A program made the position numbers and the translations under genes. The notes under the pieces are model-generated. The model saw only the letters and a program-made list of their open reading frames with translations. It was not told where the DNA came from and ran no database searches. This document shows, piece by piece, positions 56,227 through 64,000 of a stretch of 64,000 nucleotides of DNA (its first letter is position 1; each line of letters begins with the position of its first letter). Source of the DNA: Malaciobacter mytili LMG 24559. GTDB taxonomy: Bacteria > Campylobacterota > Campylobacteria > Campylobacterales > Arcobacteraceae. The stretch lies in contig NZ_CP031219.1 in assembly GCF_003346775.1 (NCBI RefSeq), forward strand, positions 1,426,001 to 1,490,000, read 5' to 3'.

Positions 56227-57135
56227 TTTATTTATTAAACAATGATTAATAGCTACTCCTTCTCTTAATCCATCATCTAAAACAATTGATTCTTTTTTAT
56301 TTAAAACTTCATAAATAGCTTTATAAATATATACTCCAACTTCGATAAACTCAACTCTTCCTCTACCAACAAGTTTTGTAATAATCTCTTTTGAAGAATT
56401 TCTAAAAAGTTCTAAACATTCAAATAAATCTTCAAGTTTAACAATTGTTCCATTTACTAAATCTTTATCATAATGAAAGAAATCTTGACCAAGTTTTATT
56501 GCTGCAATAGTTGTGGGAGTCCCAGCAGTTGCTACAAAAGTAAATTCATCTAAATTTAAATTTAAACTAAGTAAAAAGTTTTTTATTTCAATTTTTTTAC
56601 TCTCTAAATCTTTTTCTAAATCTTTATAATCTATATGTTTTTGAGTTAAGGTTACAATTCCAAAATTAAAACTATGTGTTTTATATGAGTCTTGATTATT
56701 TACAATAATTTCAGTTGAGCCACCACCAATATCCAATAAAATAAACTTTTCAGAATTGATTTTTTCTCTTTTTAGGGCATATTTAACCGCTAAAAGAGTT
56801 AATCTTGCTTCTTCATTTGCATCAATTATTTTAAAAGTAGCACCAGTTTGTTTTTTTAGATAATCTAAAACTTCTTGAGAGTTTTTTGCCATTCTCATAG
56901 CAGCAGTTGTAACACAAATAGCTTGTGAAGGGTCATAATTTAGTTCACTACTTGATTTTTCAATAGCTTTAATTACCCTTTCTTGTGCTTCAAAAGAAAT
57001 AACTCCTGTTTGTACAAGATTATCAGCCATACCTACAACTTCATTGTATTCTGAAAGTATTTTATTATTTAAACAATCATAGACTAAAACTCTAAAAGAG
57101 TTTGAGCCTAAGTCTATAGAAGTAACTTTTTGCAT
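56221..57135 (-). CDS. gppA: Ppx/GppA phosphatase family protein
   Basis: An actin-like-fold phosphatase acting on polyphosphate or pppGpp. The 304-aa protein has SIDLGSNSFRVLVYD (6-20), TTAAMRMAKNSQ near 86-97, DIGGGSTEIIV (about 144-154) and VATAGTPTTIAA near 203-214. It is the short form, lacking the C-terminal HD-like domain of E. coli Ppx. Whether polyphosphate or pppGpp is the main substrate cannot be told. Its start overlaps the pssA stop by one base. Confidence 0.9.
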   Translation of the reverse strand: MQKVTSIDLGSNSFRVLVYDCLNNKILSEYNEVVGMADNLVQTGVISFEAQERVIKAIEKSSSELNYDPSQAICVTTAAMRMAKNSQEVLDYLKKQTGATFKIIDANEEARLTLLAVKYALKREKINSEKFILLDIGGGSTEIIVNNQDSYKTHSFNFGIVTLTQKHIDYKDLEKDLESKKIEIKNFLLSLNLNLDEFTFVATAGTPTTIAAIKLGQDFFHYDKDLVNGTIVKLEDLFECLELFRNSSKEIITKLVGRGRVEFIEVGVYIYKAIYEVLNKKESIVLDDGLREGVAINHCLINKL

Positions 57136-57692
57136 TATAAGTGAGGAATTTTAATTTTTGAGTTTAATAAATAAGCAATAATAATCATAGAGATTAAAAC
57201 AAACTCATCAGCAATAAATCCAGTAAGCCAAATAAGATATACAACCCATAATAATATTGCACCAAGAGGAGTTGGAACACCTGTAAAATATTTTTCTACT
57301 TCACCAACATGAGCATTTAAATTAAATTGTATTAATCTTCTAAGACCTGAGATAATATAATAAATAAATGCAAAAACAACTAAAGGAGTAAATAGTATAA
57401 GTTCTTTACCATCTATTACTGCAAAATAAATAAACATTGAAGGAACAATAACAAATGATAAAAAATCAGCATAAGAGTCTAATTGTACTCCAAAATCAGT
57501 TGATAAATTATATTTTCTTGCAATTTTTCCATCTAAAATATCAAATCCACCTGCTAGCCATGCGAACATTGCAGCACCTAAAAACTCACCATGAGTTAAA
57601 AAATAAATTGCCATAATACCTGAAGCAATATTGAAAAATGTCACTGTATTTGCTAAATTAAAGTGATTATTTTTATTAAATAAAAAAGACAA
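57135..57692 (-). CDS. pssA: CDP-diacylglycerol-serine O-phosphatidyltransferase
   Basis: Membrane enzyme of phosphatidylethanolamine synthesis. The 185-aa protein has about six membrane segments and the CDP-alcohol phosphotransferase motif DGKIARKYNLSTDFGVQLD then SYAD (DGx2ARx8Gx3Dx3D). The start ANTVTFFNIASGIMAIYF fits PssA. It is shorter than the ~240 aa of Bacillus-type PssA. The adjoining gene is the GGDEF protein, 10 bp upstream. Confidence 0.88.
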   Translation of the reverse strand: MSFLFNKNNHFNLANTVTFFNIASGIMAIYFLTHGEFLGAAMFAWLAGGFDILDGKIARKYNLSTDFGVQLDSYADFLSFVIVPSMFIYFAVIDGKELILFTPLVVFAFIYYIISGLRRLIQFNLNAHVGEVEKYFTGVPTPLGAILLWVVYLIWLTGFIADEFVLISMIIIAYLLNSKIKIPHL

Positions 57693-57702
57693 TTACTCTC
57701 CT

Positions 57703-58800
57703 TTAAAGTGTAAACTGGTTTCTACCATTTTGTTTTGATTTATATAAGTTTTCATCTGCTAATTTATAAAGTTTATTTGCAGAAATATAACTATGGGCTT
57801 CATAAATAACTGCCCCAATAGAAATAGATACCACATCTAATACTTTACTTCCCTTATGTTCAATAGCTAAATTTACAACTTTTTTATTTATATCTTCAAG
57901 ACATTCAATTAAAATATCTTTTTGAGTATCAAATAAAACTACTCCAAACTCTTCTCCACCAAGTCTAAAAACATATTCATACTCTTTATTGAAATAGCTT
58001 TTTAATTCACTTGCAACAGCTTTTAAAGTTTCATCACCCATATCATGACCATAAGTATCATTATATTGTTTAAAAAAATCAATATCTATAATAATAAAGG
58101 CACTTCTCCAGTTATTTGCATTTGAAATAAAAGGTAAATTATCAAAAATTGTATCAAAATATTTTCTATTGTAAAGTTTTGTCATAGAGTCAGTAATTGA
58201 GTCTATTTTATACTTTTTATTTAATATTGTTAATTGATTATCTTTTTTTATGATTTGATATATTATAAATATAATTATAGCAAAAGAAACTATAATTATA
58301 GCTACAAGGTTGTAAAATAGATAGTTTTTCATATCTGAATAATCTTTTAAAAATTCTCTTCTTTGTTTATATGCAATATCAACCTCATGTTCTTTTAAAA
58401 AATTAATCTGCTTTAAAATCAATTCATATGCCTCTATTTTATCAATTTTAAAAGAAGAAATAATAGATTTATCAATATCATTTACAATAACTCTTTCTTT
58501 TTGCGTTTTATATGAGTTGGCATATTGTTTCCAATTTTTAAGAATTACAGTTTTTTCAGCAGTTATATTACATTTATTATTTGTTAATTCTTTGCATTTA
58601 ATTATTGTTTGATAGTTTTTTAAAACTAAATCTAAAGTAATTAAAGGTACAAAATTCCCAAAATATATCCCATCAATTTGTTTTTTTAGCTTATCAATTT
58701 GTGAATTAAATAAAAAACTTGCACTAATTAAAGTTAAGATAATTATAGTTACTAAAATAGCAAGTTTAAAAGAAACTGATTTAAAAAATTTATTTTTCAT
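57703..58800 (-). CDS. Membrane-bound diguanylate cyclase (GGDEF)
   Basis: Makes cyclic di-GMP from GTP. The 365-aa protein has a first membrane helix (about 10-31), a periplasmic helical sensor of ~120 residues resembling four-helix-bundle ligand domains, a second membrane helix (about 157-180) and a GGDEF domain (about 205-362). The catalytic motif is RLGGEEF, and DIDFFKQYNDTYGHDMGDE is intact, so it should be active. The RxxD inhibitory site expected a few residues before the motif is absent. The signal sensed is unknown. Confidence 0.92.
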   Translation of the reverse strand: MKNKFFKSVSFKLAILVTIIILTLISASFLFNSQIDKLKKQIDGIYFGNFVPLITLDLVLKNYQTIIKCKELTNNKCNITAEKTVILKNWKQYANSYKTQKERVIVNDIDKSIISSFKIDKIEAYELILKQINFLKEHEVDIAYKQRREFLKDYSDMKNYLFYNLVAIIIVSFAIIIFIIYQIIKKDNQLTILNKKYKIDSITDSMTKLYNRKYFDTIFDNLPFISNANNWRSAFIIIDIDFFKQYNDTYGHDMGDETLKAVASELKSYFNKEYEYVFRLGGEEFGVVLFDTQKDILIECLEDINKKVVNLAIEHKGSKVLDVVSISIGAVIYEAHSYISANKLYKLADENLYKSKQNGRNQFTL

Positions 58801-58930
58801 AAGCTGGATTATAGCTAAAATAAATTTAACAATTATTAATTTTATCTTTAAAAATTTTACTATTTTTATTATATTTACTTCTTTACAAATTTATGTTAGA
58901 ATAAAATAAAATTGAAAAAGAGGATGTAAA

Positions 58931-59419
58931 ATGTTAGTAAATGATAATTTAACAGTTTCATCTATATATCAGCAAATTGCTCAAAAGAAAGCTCAATTAT
59001 CTAATATAGATAAAGAAGAATTTGAAAAATCAACTTTTGAAAATAAAAATAAAGTTGAACAATTAGGTAAAAATTATGATGAAAATGATTACCAAAGAGT
59101 AATAGATAAGTTTAAAAACCTAGATTCTCAAACAAAAGCCCATGAACAATTACATGCCTCTTTAGCAAATACAAGAGGTGCCATTTCATATAACTATCAA
59201 ATGGGACCTGATGGAAAACTTTATGCAACAGGAGGGAATGTAAGATTAGATACTTCTCTTCCTAAAGATGAAGGTGCTGCACTTGCTAAATTAAATGAAT
59301 TACAAAAAGCATCTTCTTCACCTAGTGGTTTAAGTGGTGCAGATGCCCAAATAGCAAGAACTGCAAATTTAAATAAAATGCTTATTTTAAGTAAACAAGG
59401 AGAAAGTTATGAGAATTGA
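58931..59419 (+). CDS. SprA-related (CJM1_0395-type) putative metalloprotease
   Basis: A 162-aa protein with a zinc-like motif, HEQLH, in SQTKAHEQLHASLANTRGA (near residue 76), followed by YNYQMGPDGKLYATGGNVRL and DTSLPKDEGAALAKL, the hallmark of the SprA-related putative metalloproteases found in many motile Proteobacteria. No signal peptide is present. The substrate is not known. GAGGA before the ATG supports the start. The stop overlaps the start of the next gene by 11 bp, so the two are translationally coupled. Confidence 0.85.
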   Translation: MLVNDNLTVSSIYQQIAQKKAQLSNIDKEEFEKSTFENKNKVEQLGKNYDENDYQRVIDKFKNLDSQTKAHEQLHASLANTRGAISYNYQMGPDGKLYATGGNVRLDTSLPKDEGAALAKLNELQKASSSPSGLSGADAQIARTANLNKMLILSKQGESYEN

Positions 59420-59654
59420 TAATAGTATGAATTTAAATGCTATGATAGCAACTCAAGTACAAGTTTCTCAAAATGCACAAACAATAGCTGATGTTGCTAA
59501 TTCTATAGGAGACCCTCAGTTACTTGAAGTTTCACAAGAATTAATAGATGCTATTACTTCTCAAATACCTAATGTAATTGCATATAGTGCAAATGCAAAT
59601 GCAATACAAACACAAAATGAAGTTTCAAATATGATGTTAAATATTAAGGCTTAA
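59409..59654 (+). CDS. 81-aa protein resembling a flagellar rod/hook C-terminal helix
   Basis: The C-terminal part, VIAYSANANAIQTQNEVSNM then MLNIKA, looks like the D0 C-terminal helix of axial flagellar proteins such as FlgE and FlgG (YxANAKxIxTxDEMLxTLxxLK). No N-terminal rod motif is present, so it cannot be a full rod or hook part. It starts inside the metalloprotease gene and ends 3 bp before trxC. The likeness is by eye; the function is unknown. Confidence 0.7.
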   Translation: MRIDNSMNLNAMIATQVQVSQNAQTIADVANSIGDPQLLEVSQELIDAITSQIPNVIAYSANANAIQTQNEVSNMMLNIKA

Positions 59655-59657
59655 AAA

Positions 59658-60089
59658 GTGGAAAAAATAAATGTTGTTTGCCCTTTTTGTTTAAAAGTAA
59701 ATAAAATACCTAAAAAAGACTCTTATTTAAAAGCAAATTGTGGGGAGTGCAAAAATTCATTATTAGAAACAACTCCTATTGAATTAACAAAACAAAATTT
59801 TGACCATGTAGTTGTAAATTCTGATATTACAGTAATTGTTGATTTTTGGGCACCTTGGTGTGGTCCTTGTAAAATGATGGGCCCTATTTTTACTGAAGTT
59901 GCTACAAAATATGCTTTAAAAGCTTTATTTGTAAAAGTAAATACACAAGACCAACAAGAATTAGCAATGAGATTTAATATTAAATCAATACCAACTCTTA
60001 TTGTTTTTAAAAACGCAGTTGAAATAAAAAGAGTTAGTGGTGCTTTAGACCCCTTAAGACTCTCTTCTTTAGTAAATGAAAATCTATAG
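59658..60089 (+). CDS. trxC: Thioredoxin 2 with N-terminal zinc ribbon
   Basis: A 143-aa cytoplasmic thiol-disulfide reductant. The N-terminus has CPFC (residues 8-11) and CGEC (residues 28-31), the two CxxC knuckles that bind zinc in TrxC, and the thioredoxin domain has the active site WAPWCGPCKMM near 68-78. The start is GTG (59658), 3 bp after the 81-aa gene. In E. coli trxC is under OxyR; no such site is visible here. A terminator begins in the last codons. Confidence 0.93.
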   Translation: MEKINVVCPFCLKVNKIPKKDSYLKANCGECKNSLLETTPIELTKQNFDHVVVNSDITVIVDFWAPWCGPCKMMGPIFTEVATKYALKALFVKVNTQDQQELAMRFNIKSIPTLIVFKNAVEIKRVSGALDPLRLSSLVNENL

Positions 60090-60110
60090 TTTTTTAACTA
60101 TAGTTTTTTA
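60084..60110 (+). terminator. Terminator of trxC
   Basis: CTATAGTT (60084-60091) pairs with AACTATAG (60096-60103) around TTTT, followed by TTTTTT. The hairpin includes the trxC stop codon and is shared in part with the end of the convergent DUF523 gene at 60094. Confidence 0.85.
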
Positions 60111-60558
60111 TAAAATCATACAAATCTTTTAGTTGTTTTTCATTAAAGACTTTAATATTATTTTCAATTAATAATTTTGCAGTAATTCCCATCCCATCAA
60201 CTAAAATACCACTAAAAGTTCCATCATATATTTTATTATTTCCACAAGATGGAGATTTTGCTTTTAATAAAGCTACTTTAATATTCTCTTTTTTACAAAG
60301 ATTTAAACTATCAATAGAACCTTTTATAAACTCTTTTGTAACATTTTCATTTGTTTTTGTTAAAACTTGATTTTTTATAATTTCAGCAGGTTCTCTAGGA
60401 GTTAAAAGTCCACCACTTATTTCAGGACAAATTGAAAAAACTTTATTTTCTAAAATGATTTTATTAAAAAGTTGTAAATCTTCTATTGAATAAATAGAAC
60501 TCTTACTATCATATCTTACATTTTCTCCTAAAAGACAAGAAGAGACTAATATTTTCAT
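60094..60558 (-). CDS. DUF523 family protein
   Basis: The 154-aa protein has the family marks SSCLLGENVRYD (6-17), CPEISGGLLTPREPAEI near 44-60 and LLKAKSPSCGNNKIYDGTF near 97-115, with three well-placed Cys that may bind metal. Family function is not established; some members are fused to DUF1722 and linked to light or tRNA-repair pathways. The stop codon overlaps the trxC terminator; its start lies 2 bp after the TtcA-like gene. Confidence 0.88.
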   Translation of the reverse strand: MKILVSSCLLGENVRYDSKSSIYSIEDLQLFNKIILENKVFSICPEISGGLLTPREPAEIIKNQVLTKTNENVTKEFIKGSIDSLNLCKKENIKVALLKAKSPSCGNNKIYDGTFSGILVDGMGITAKLLIENNIKVFNEKQLKDLYDFIKNYS

Positions 60559-60559
60559 A

Positions 60560-61318
60560 TTAATCTCTTTCTAAAAACTCTTTTTGAAAAAAAGTAGAAG
60601 TTTGTACATTATTAAATGCTGCTTTCATTGAAATAAACATTTGTGGATTTTCTTCTTCCATCTTTGCTAAAAGTTCTTTTGTTTTTTCTCTAGCATATGG
60701 CATTTTTATATCAAATCTCATTGCAGGACATGCTTCATCACCTATTACATTTAATTCATTTGTTTGAGCAAAAGCTCTTAATTGTCTCTCTCTACAAAAA
60801 ATTAAAGGTCTAATTACTTCGATTCCATTTTCAGCTTTATAAATTGGTGGCATAGATCTTAATGCCCCATTATATAAAAAGTTCATAAAAAATGATTCCA
60901 TTGCATCATCTAAATGATGTCCTAAAGCTAATTTATTATATCCTTGCTCTTGTGCTGTACTATATAAATACCCTCTTCTCATTCTTGAGAAAAATGAACA
61001 AAATGAAGAGTTTTTTCTAATTTTTTCACCAGCTAATTCAAAAATTTCTGTATCTATAATTTCATGTTCAATTCCATGCTCTTTACAATGATCAGCTAAA
61101 AATTGAAGTTGTTCACCCATTCCATAAGTTACAGTAACTGCTTTAAATTCAAAGTCAAAAGGTGCAACTTTTTGAAGATGTTTTAATGAATGAATTAATG
61201 TTGTGGAGTCTTTCCCTCCACTAAATCCTACTAATACTTTATCTCCTTGTTTAATTAAGCCATATTCAGCATTAGTCTTACCAACAAGTTTAGATATTTT
61301 TTTACTTAATTCTACCAA
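60560..61318 (-). CDS. TtcA-like PP-loop protein with incomplete CxxC
   Basis: A 252-aa PP-loop ATPase of the TtcA family, which thiolates C32 of tRNAs with an Fe-S cluster. The ATP loop SGGKDS lies at 33-38 and GHHLDDAMESFFMN near 133-146. Where TtcA has CxxC before RLRRG, this protein has Cys107-Ser-Phe-Phe110, so one expected cluster ligand is missing. Another Cys occurs at 197 (GDEACPAM). It may use a different ligand, or thiolate another base. It begins DUF523's transcript. Confidence 0.85.
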   Translation of the reverse strand: MVELSKKISKLVGKTNAEYGLIKQGDKVLVGFSGGKDSTTLIHSLKHLQKVAPFDFEFKAVTVTYGMGEQLQFLADHCKEHGIEHEIIDTEIFELAGEKIRKNSSFCSFFSRMRRGYLYSTAQEQGYNKLALGHHLDDAMESFFMNFLYNGALRSMPPIYKAENGIEVIRPLIFCRERQLRAFAQTNELNVIGDEACPAMRFDIKMPYAREKTKELLAKMEEENPQMFISMKAAFNNVQTSTFFQKEFLERD

Positions 61319-61593
61319 TTTAATATTCCCTATTCTTCTATATTTTTTGCAATTATATCAAAAAGTTTCAAAAATAGATTTAAATTATAATGATTATTTG
61401 AAAAAATTATTATGACTACATACTTACTACACGTTAAAAAGCTATACTTTCATTACGAAAAAGGAAAAAGAAGATATATTACTCTCCTTTATTTAATTGG
61501 CAATGTATTCAATAATTTCTCCTACAAAAAAACATTGCTGGTGTTTTTCTCGAAATATCTTCTTTCCTTCTATAATAAATATGAATATTTTAT
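61319..61593. other. Gap upstream of the TtcA-like gene
   Basis: No supported gene. A 69-codon open frame on the plus strand (61412-61621) has no ribosome site, has the composition of random AT-rich DNA and runs into the terminator hairpin, so I treat it as spurious. The TtcA-like promoter must lie in the first part. Confidence 0.5.
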
Positions 61594-61634
61594 AAAAAAA
61601 GGGCTATCACAAATGTGGTAGCCCTTTTTTATTA
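61594..61634. terminator. Strong bidirectional terminator
   Basis: GGGCTATCAC (61601-61610) pairs with GTGGTAGCCC (61615-61624) around AAAT; A-runs on the left and T-runs on the right give a U-tract for both strands. On the minus strand it ends the antiporter gene. Confidence 0.92.
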
Positions 61635-62957
61635 TAAGTATAAAGCTGCAATCCAACCAAAAATAATTAGTGGAATATTATAGTGAATAAATGTAGGAAC
61701 AACACTATCCCAAATATGATCATGTTGTCCATCAACCCCAAGACCAGAAGTTGGGCCAAGTGTTGAGTCTGAAGCTGGACTTCCTGCATCTCCTAAGGCT
61801 GCTGCTGTTCCAACTAAAACTGCAACAGCTAATGGTGAGAAGCCAAATTGCATTGCTAAAGGTACATAAATAACTGCAATAATTGGTATTGTAGAAAAAG
61901 ATGAACCAATTCCCATAGTAACAAGTAATCCAACAATAAGCATAAATAAAGCTGCTAAAGATTTATTATCTCCAATAACAGATGTGATTGAATTTACTAA
62001 AGTCTCTATTCCTTGTGTTGCTTTCATAACTTCAGCAAACCCAGAAGCAGCAATCATAATAAATCCAATCATAGCCATCATATGAACACCTTTTGTAAAA
62101 ACATCTTGTGTTTCATCTATTTTAATAACTCCACCTAGCATAAAAATAATAAATCCTACAAGAGAACCTATAATAATTGAGTCTGTATATAATTGTAAAG
62201 ATAAAGCGGCAATTATAGCAACTATTGCTGTAAAAATATATGACATTTTAATCTCTTGATTTTCCGGTTCAATCTCTTTTATTTTTGAAATTGAATACTC
62301 CCTTGGTTTTCTATAAGAGAAAAATATAGCTATAAGTAATCCTAAAAACATACCAAATACAGGAATAGCCATAACATATGGAAGTTGTTCAGCTCCTATT
62401 GTTGCACCATTTTCAACTAGATTTTTATGTAAAATATTATTTAAAAATATTCCACCAAATCCCACGGGTAATAACATATATGTTGCTGTTAATCCAAAAG
62501 TTAATACACAAGCGATTAATCTTCTATCAATTTTGTATTCTGCAAACACATGTAATAAAGGAGGGATTAAAATAGGAATAAAAGCGATATGAACAGGGAT
62601 TAGGTTCTGAGATGAAACAGAAGCTAATAAAATAAGAGTTAATAAAATAGCTTTAAACCAAATAATCTCTTTTTTTGAAGCATCACCTTTCATTTTAGAT
62701 ATTATTTTTTTAGCTAATAAATCTGTTATACCAGATTTTGAAATTGCAACAGCAAAAGCTCCAAGCATAGCATAATTTAGAGCAATACTTGCTCCACCAC
62801 CTAAACCATCACTAAATGAGTTAATTGTATCAAGTAAAGATAATCCAGATACTAATCCTCCCACTATAGCACTAAAAATTAGAGCAATAACCACATTTAT
62901 TCTAAATAAACTTAGAACAATCATAAGAATTACTGCAACTACTACAGGATTAAACAT
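61632..62957 (-). CDS. Na+/H+ antiporter family transporter
   Basis: A 441-aa membrane protein with about eleven hydrophobic segments, of the NhaC/ion-transporter superfamily type (YuiF-like). Marks include [20 protein letters not shown] near the N-terminus, [19 protein letters not shown] near 115, and [18 protein letters not shown] in the C-terminal part, a typical substrate-site loop. The start at 62957 (MFNPVVVAV) is preceded by AAGGAA; the frame stays open for another 15 codons upstream, which lack a ribosome site. Substrate could be Na+/H+ or an organic acid/amino acid. Confidence 0.85.
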   Translation of the reverse strand: MFNPVVVAVILMIVLSLFRINVVIALIFSAIVGGLVSGLSLLDTINSFSDGLGGGASIALNYAMLGAFAVAISKSGITDLLAKKIISKMKGDASKKEIIWFKAILLTLILLASVSSQNLIPVHIAFIPILIPPLLHVFAEYKIDRRLIACVLTFGLTATYMLLPVGFGGIFLNNILHKNLVENGATIGAEQLPYVMAIPVFGMFLGLLIAIFFSYRKPREYSISKIKEIEPENQEIKMSYIFTAIVAIIAALSLQLYTDSIIIGSLVGFIIFMLGGVIKIDETQDVFTKGVHMMAMIGFIMIAASGFAEVMKATQGIETLVNSITSVIGDNKSLAALFMLIVGLLVTMGIGSSFSTIPIIAVIYVPLAMQFGFSPLAVAVLVGTAAALGDAGSPASDSTLGPTSGLGVDGQHDHIWDSVVPTFIHYNIPLIIFGWIAALYL

Positions 62958-63097
62958 AGCGTTCCTTAAATCAAAAATCTTGTTATTACTTATAAATAAC
63001 ATATTTATTGTAAATTAATTACTTTTTATTATATTATTTTTTTATTTAATTAAGCCTCTATTAATCATATTTTTACTGAAATTTTAGGTTAAAACTA

Positions 63098-63103
63098 TAT
63101 AAT
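63098..63103 (+). promoter_or_regulatory. -10 box before the 62-aa gene
   Basis: A perfect TATAAT lies 34 bp before the ATG at 63137; the -35 region is weak. It supports the reality of the short gene. The upstream 63003-63090 stretch is plain AT-rich DNA. Confidence 0.5.
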
Positions 63104-63136
63104 TTTATTTCAAATTAGTTAGAAAGTGAAACTATA

Positions 63137-63325
63137 ATGACAAAAGAAGAAGAACTACAATTTTTAGAAATAATTAAAGAGACTATTATCCCTTATGCTC
63201 AAAATATGTCAGATGAGCAAATTAAAAATTTAATTGAAACAGTACAAAAACAAAATCCTAATTTACCTTTTGGTTTTGGTAATATGTTACTTGAGCAAAT
63301 TCGATTATTAAAACAATCTCAATAA
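63137..63325 (+). CDS. Small helical hypothetical protein, 62 aa
   Basis: Not recognised. A charged, helical, soluble protein with no Cys, no signal peptide and a central NPNLPFGFGN turn. Codon use looks like the neighbours and a -10 box lies before it, but the ribosome site (GAAAGTGAAA) is poor. Probably real, of unknown function. Confidence 0.6.
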   Translation: MTKEEELQFLEIIKETIIPYAQNMSDEQIKNLIETVQKQNPNLPFGFGNMLLEQIRLLKQSQ

Positions 63326-63413
63326 AAACTAATCATTTTTTTTAGATTTACTCCTCTTTTAGATAAAAATAATATAATTTCAAACTGAAAGAAATTTAAA
63401 AAAGGTATCTAAA

Positions 63414-64000
63414 ATGAGAAAATCTTTTAAAATAGTACTTATTTCATCTATATTTGTTATATTATCTGGATGTACTACACAAGCTACTTTACCACAAAAA
63501 CCACCTATTGAAGAAAAACCTATACAAGAAAAAACTATTATTAAAATAGTTAAAATTCCTGTTGAAGTTCCAAAAGAAAAAGATGCAAAAATTATAATAG
63601 GTGAAGCAGAATATGTATATATTCCCTCTTCTAAAATTAAATTAAAAGCTAGAATTGATACAGGAGCAACAACTACTTCTATTCATGCCCTAGATATAAA
63701 AGAGTTTGAAAGAGATGGACAAAAATGGGTAAAATTTAAATTAGTAGACGAAAATAAACAAGAAATACAAAGAGCTTTACCTATTCAAAGAGTTACAACA
63801 ATAAAAAGACATGCAGCTAAAAGCTTAAAAAGATATGTAGTTCAACTAAGACTAAATTTAGGAGAGTCTAGTCAATTAGTAGATGTGACTTTAGCAAATA
63901 GAAGTGATTTTACATACCCCCTTTTAATAGGAAGAAACTTTTTAAATGGTATTTTTGTTGTAGATGTTTCAAAAAAATATATAATTAAAACTAAAGAGAT
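63414..64000 (+). CDS. Lipoprotein with retropepsin-like (Zn_protease/RimK-type) domain, partial
   Basis: The gene runs off the window; 195 codons are seen. A lipoprotein signal, MRKSFKIVLISS then VILSGC, puts the lipidated Cys at residue 20, followed by a Pro/Glu/Lys-rich spacer and the domain ARIDTGATTTSIHA near residues 80-93, with LLIGRNFLNG near 170. The DTGA is the aspartic-protease-like motif of the family labelled putative ATP-dependent zinc protease. It should sit in the periplasm. TATAAT (63373-63378) and AAAGG precede the ATG. Confidence 0.88.
   Translation, partial: MRKSFKIVLISSIFVILSGCTTQATLPQKPPIEEKPIQEKTIIKIVKIPVEVPKEKDAKIIIGEAEYVYIPSSKIKLKARIDTGATTTSIHALDIKEFERDGQKWVKFKLVDENKQEIQRALPIQRVTTIKRHAAKSLKRYVVQLRLNLGESSQLVDVTLANRSDFTYPLLIGRNFLNGIFVVDVSKKYIIKTKE

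Noticed and set aside
61412-61621. 69-codon open frame on the plus strand between the TtcA-like and antiporter genes
   Set aside because: No ribosome site, random-like composition, and the frame runs through the terminator hairpin.

Overview
The window is about 64 kb of AT-rich chromosome from a member of the Campylobacterota, most likely an Arcobacteraceae (Arcobacter sensu lato). The main reasons are the single XerH-type recombinase, the DnaA partner HobA, a long-form dihydropteroate synthase, menaquinone synthesis through futalosine (mqnC), a RibBX-type riboflavin protein, a glutamyl-tRNA synthetase of the GltX2 type, and gene orders that I recall from Campylobacter jejuni: MurF-like gene-metG-small Cys protein-fbp-mobB-lipoprotein-slt-yggT-gltX, and rppH-lysC-hobA-holB-folP. 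No species can be named from sequence reading alone. There is no prophage, insertion sequence or CRISPR array.

Layout. 1-1.6 kb: a tRNA operon on the minus strand (Gln, fMet, Met, Thr, Gln) split by a ~1 kb insert flanked by 46-bp direct repeats made of the 3' half of tRNA-fMet. 1.65-8.5 kb: ribBX, an unknown gene, and the operon oadGAB-pckA for oxaloacetate decarboxylation and PEP formation. 8.5-18.9 kb: an S24/CI-like repressor, a MurF-like gene, metG, fbp, mobB, a lipoprotein, slt, yggT, gltX and a non-catalytic M16 protein. 18.9-27.2 kb: mqnC, bamA, tyrA, folP, holB, hobA, lysC and rppH. 27.3-34.4 kb: hemW, prmC, an M3 oligopeptidase, two unknown genes, a cbiX-like gene, a LysE-family gene beside a LysE-family remnant, and xerH with a dif-like site. 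34.6-39.7 kb: a chemotaxis operon cheY-cheA-cheR-cheD-cheB. 39.8-49.4 kb: pnp, a phosphoribosyltransferase, lptD, an RDD protein, purD, a probable 6S RNA, hemD, der and hpf. 49.9-55.3 kb: ftsK, lpxD, ilvH and ilvB. 55.4-64 kb: a flagellin-like protein, gppA, pssA, a diguanylate cyclase, a SprA-like metalloprotease with a small partner gene, trxC, a DUF523 gene, a TtcA variant, a Na+/H+ antiporter-family gene and the start of a lipoprotein with a retropepsin-like domain.

How it works together. Most genes are housekeeping: envelope assembly (bamA, lptD, lpxD, slt), translation (metG, gltX, prmC, hpf, der), amino acids and vitamins (tyrA, lysC, ilvBH, folP, ribBX), and central carbon at the PEP/pyruvate/oxaloacetate node (oadGAB, pckA, fbp). 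FtsK, XerH and the dif-like site together form a chromosome-dimer resolution set. The most unusual points are the tRNA-fMet-targeted mini-element carrying an orphan TonB-C-like secreted protein, the dif candidate beside xerH, the probable 6S RNA directly upstream of purD, repeated FDD-type motifs in the CheA linker, a shortened flagellin-like protein, and a TtcA homologue lacking one expected cluster cysteine.
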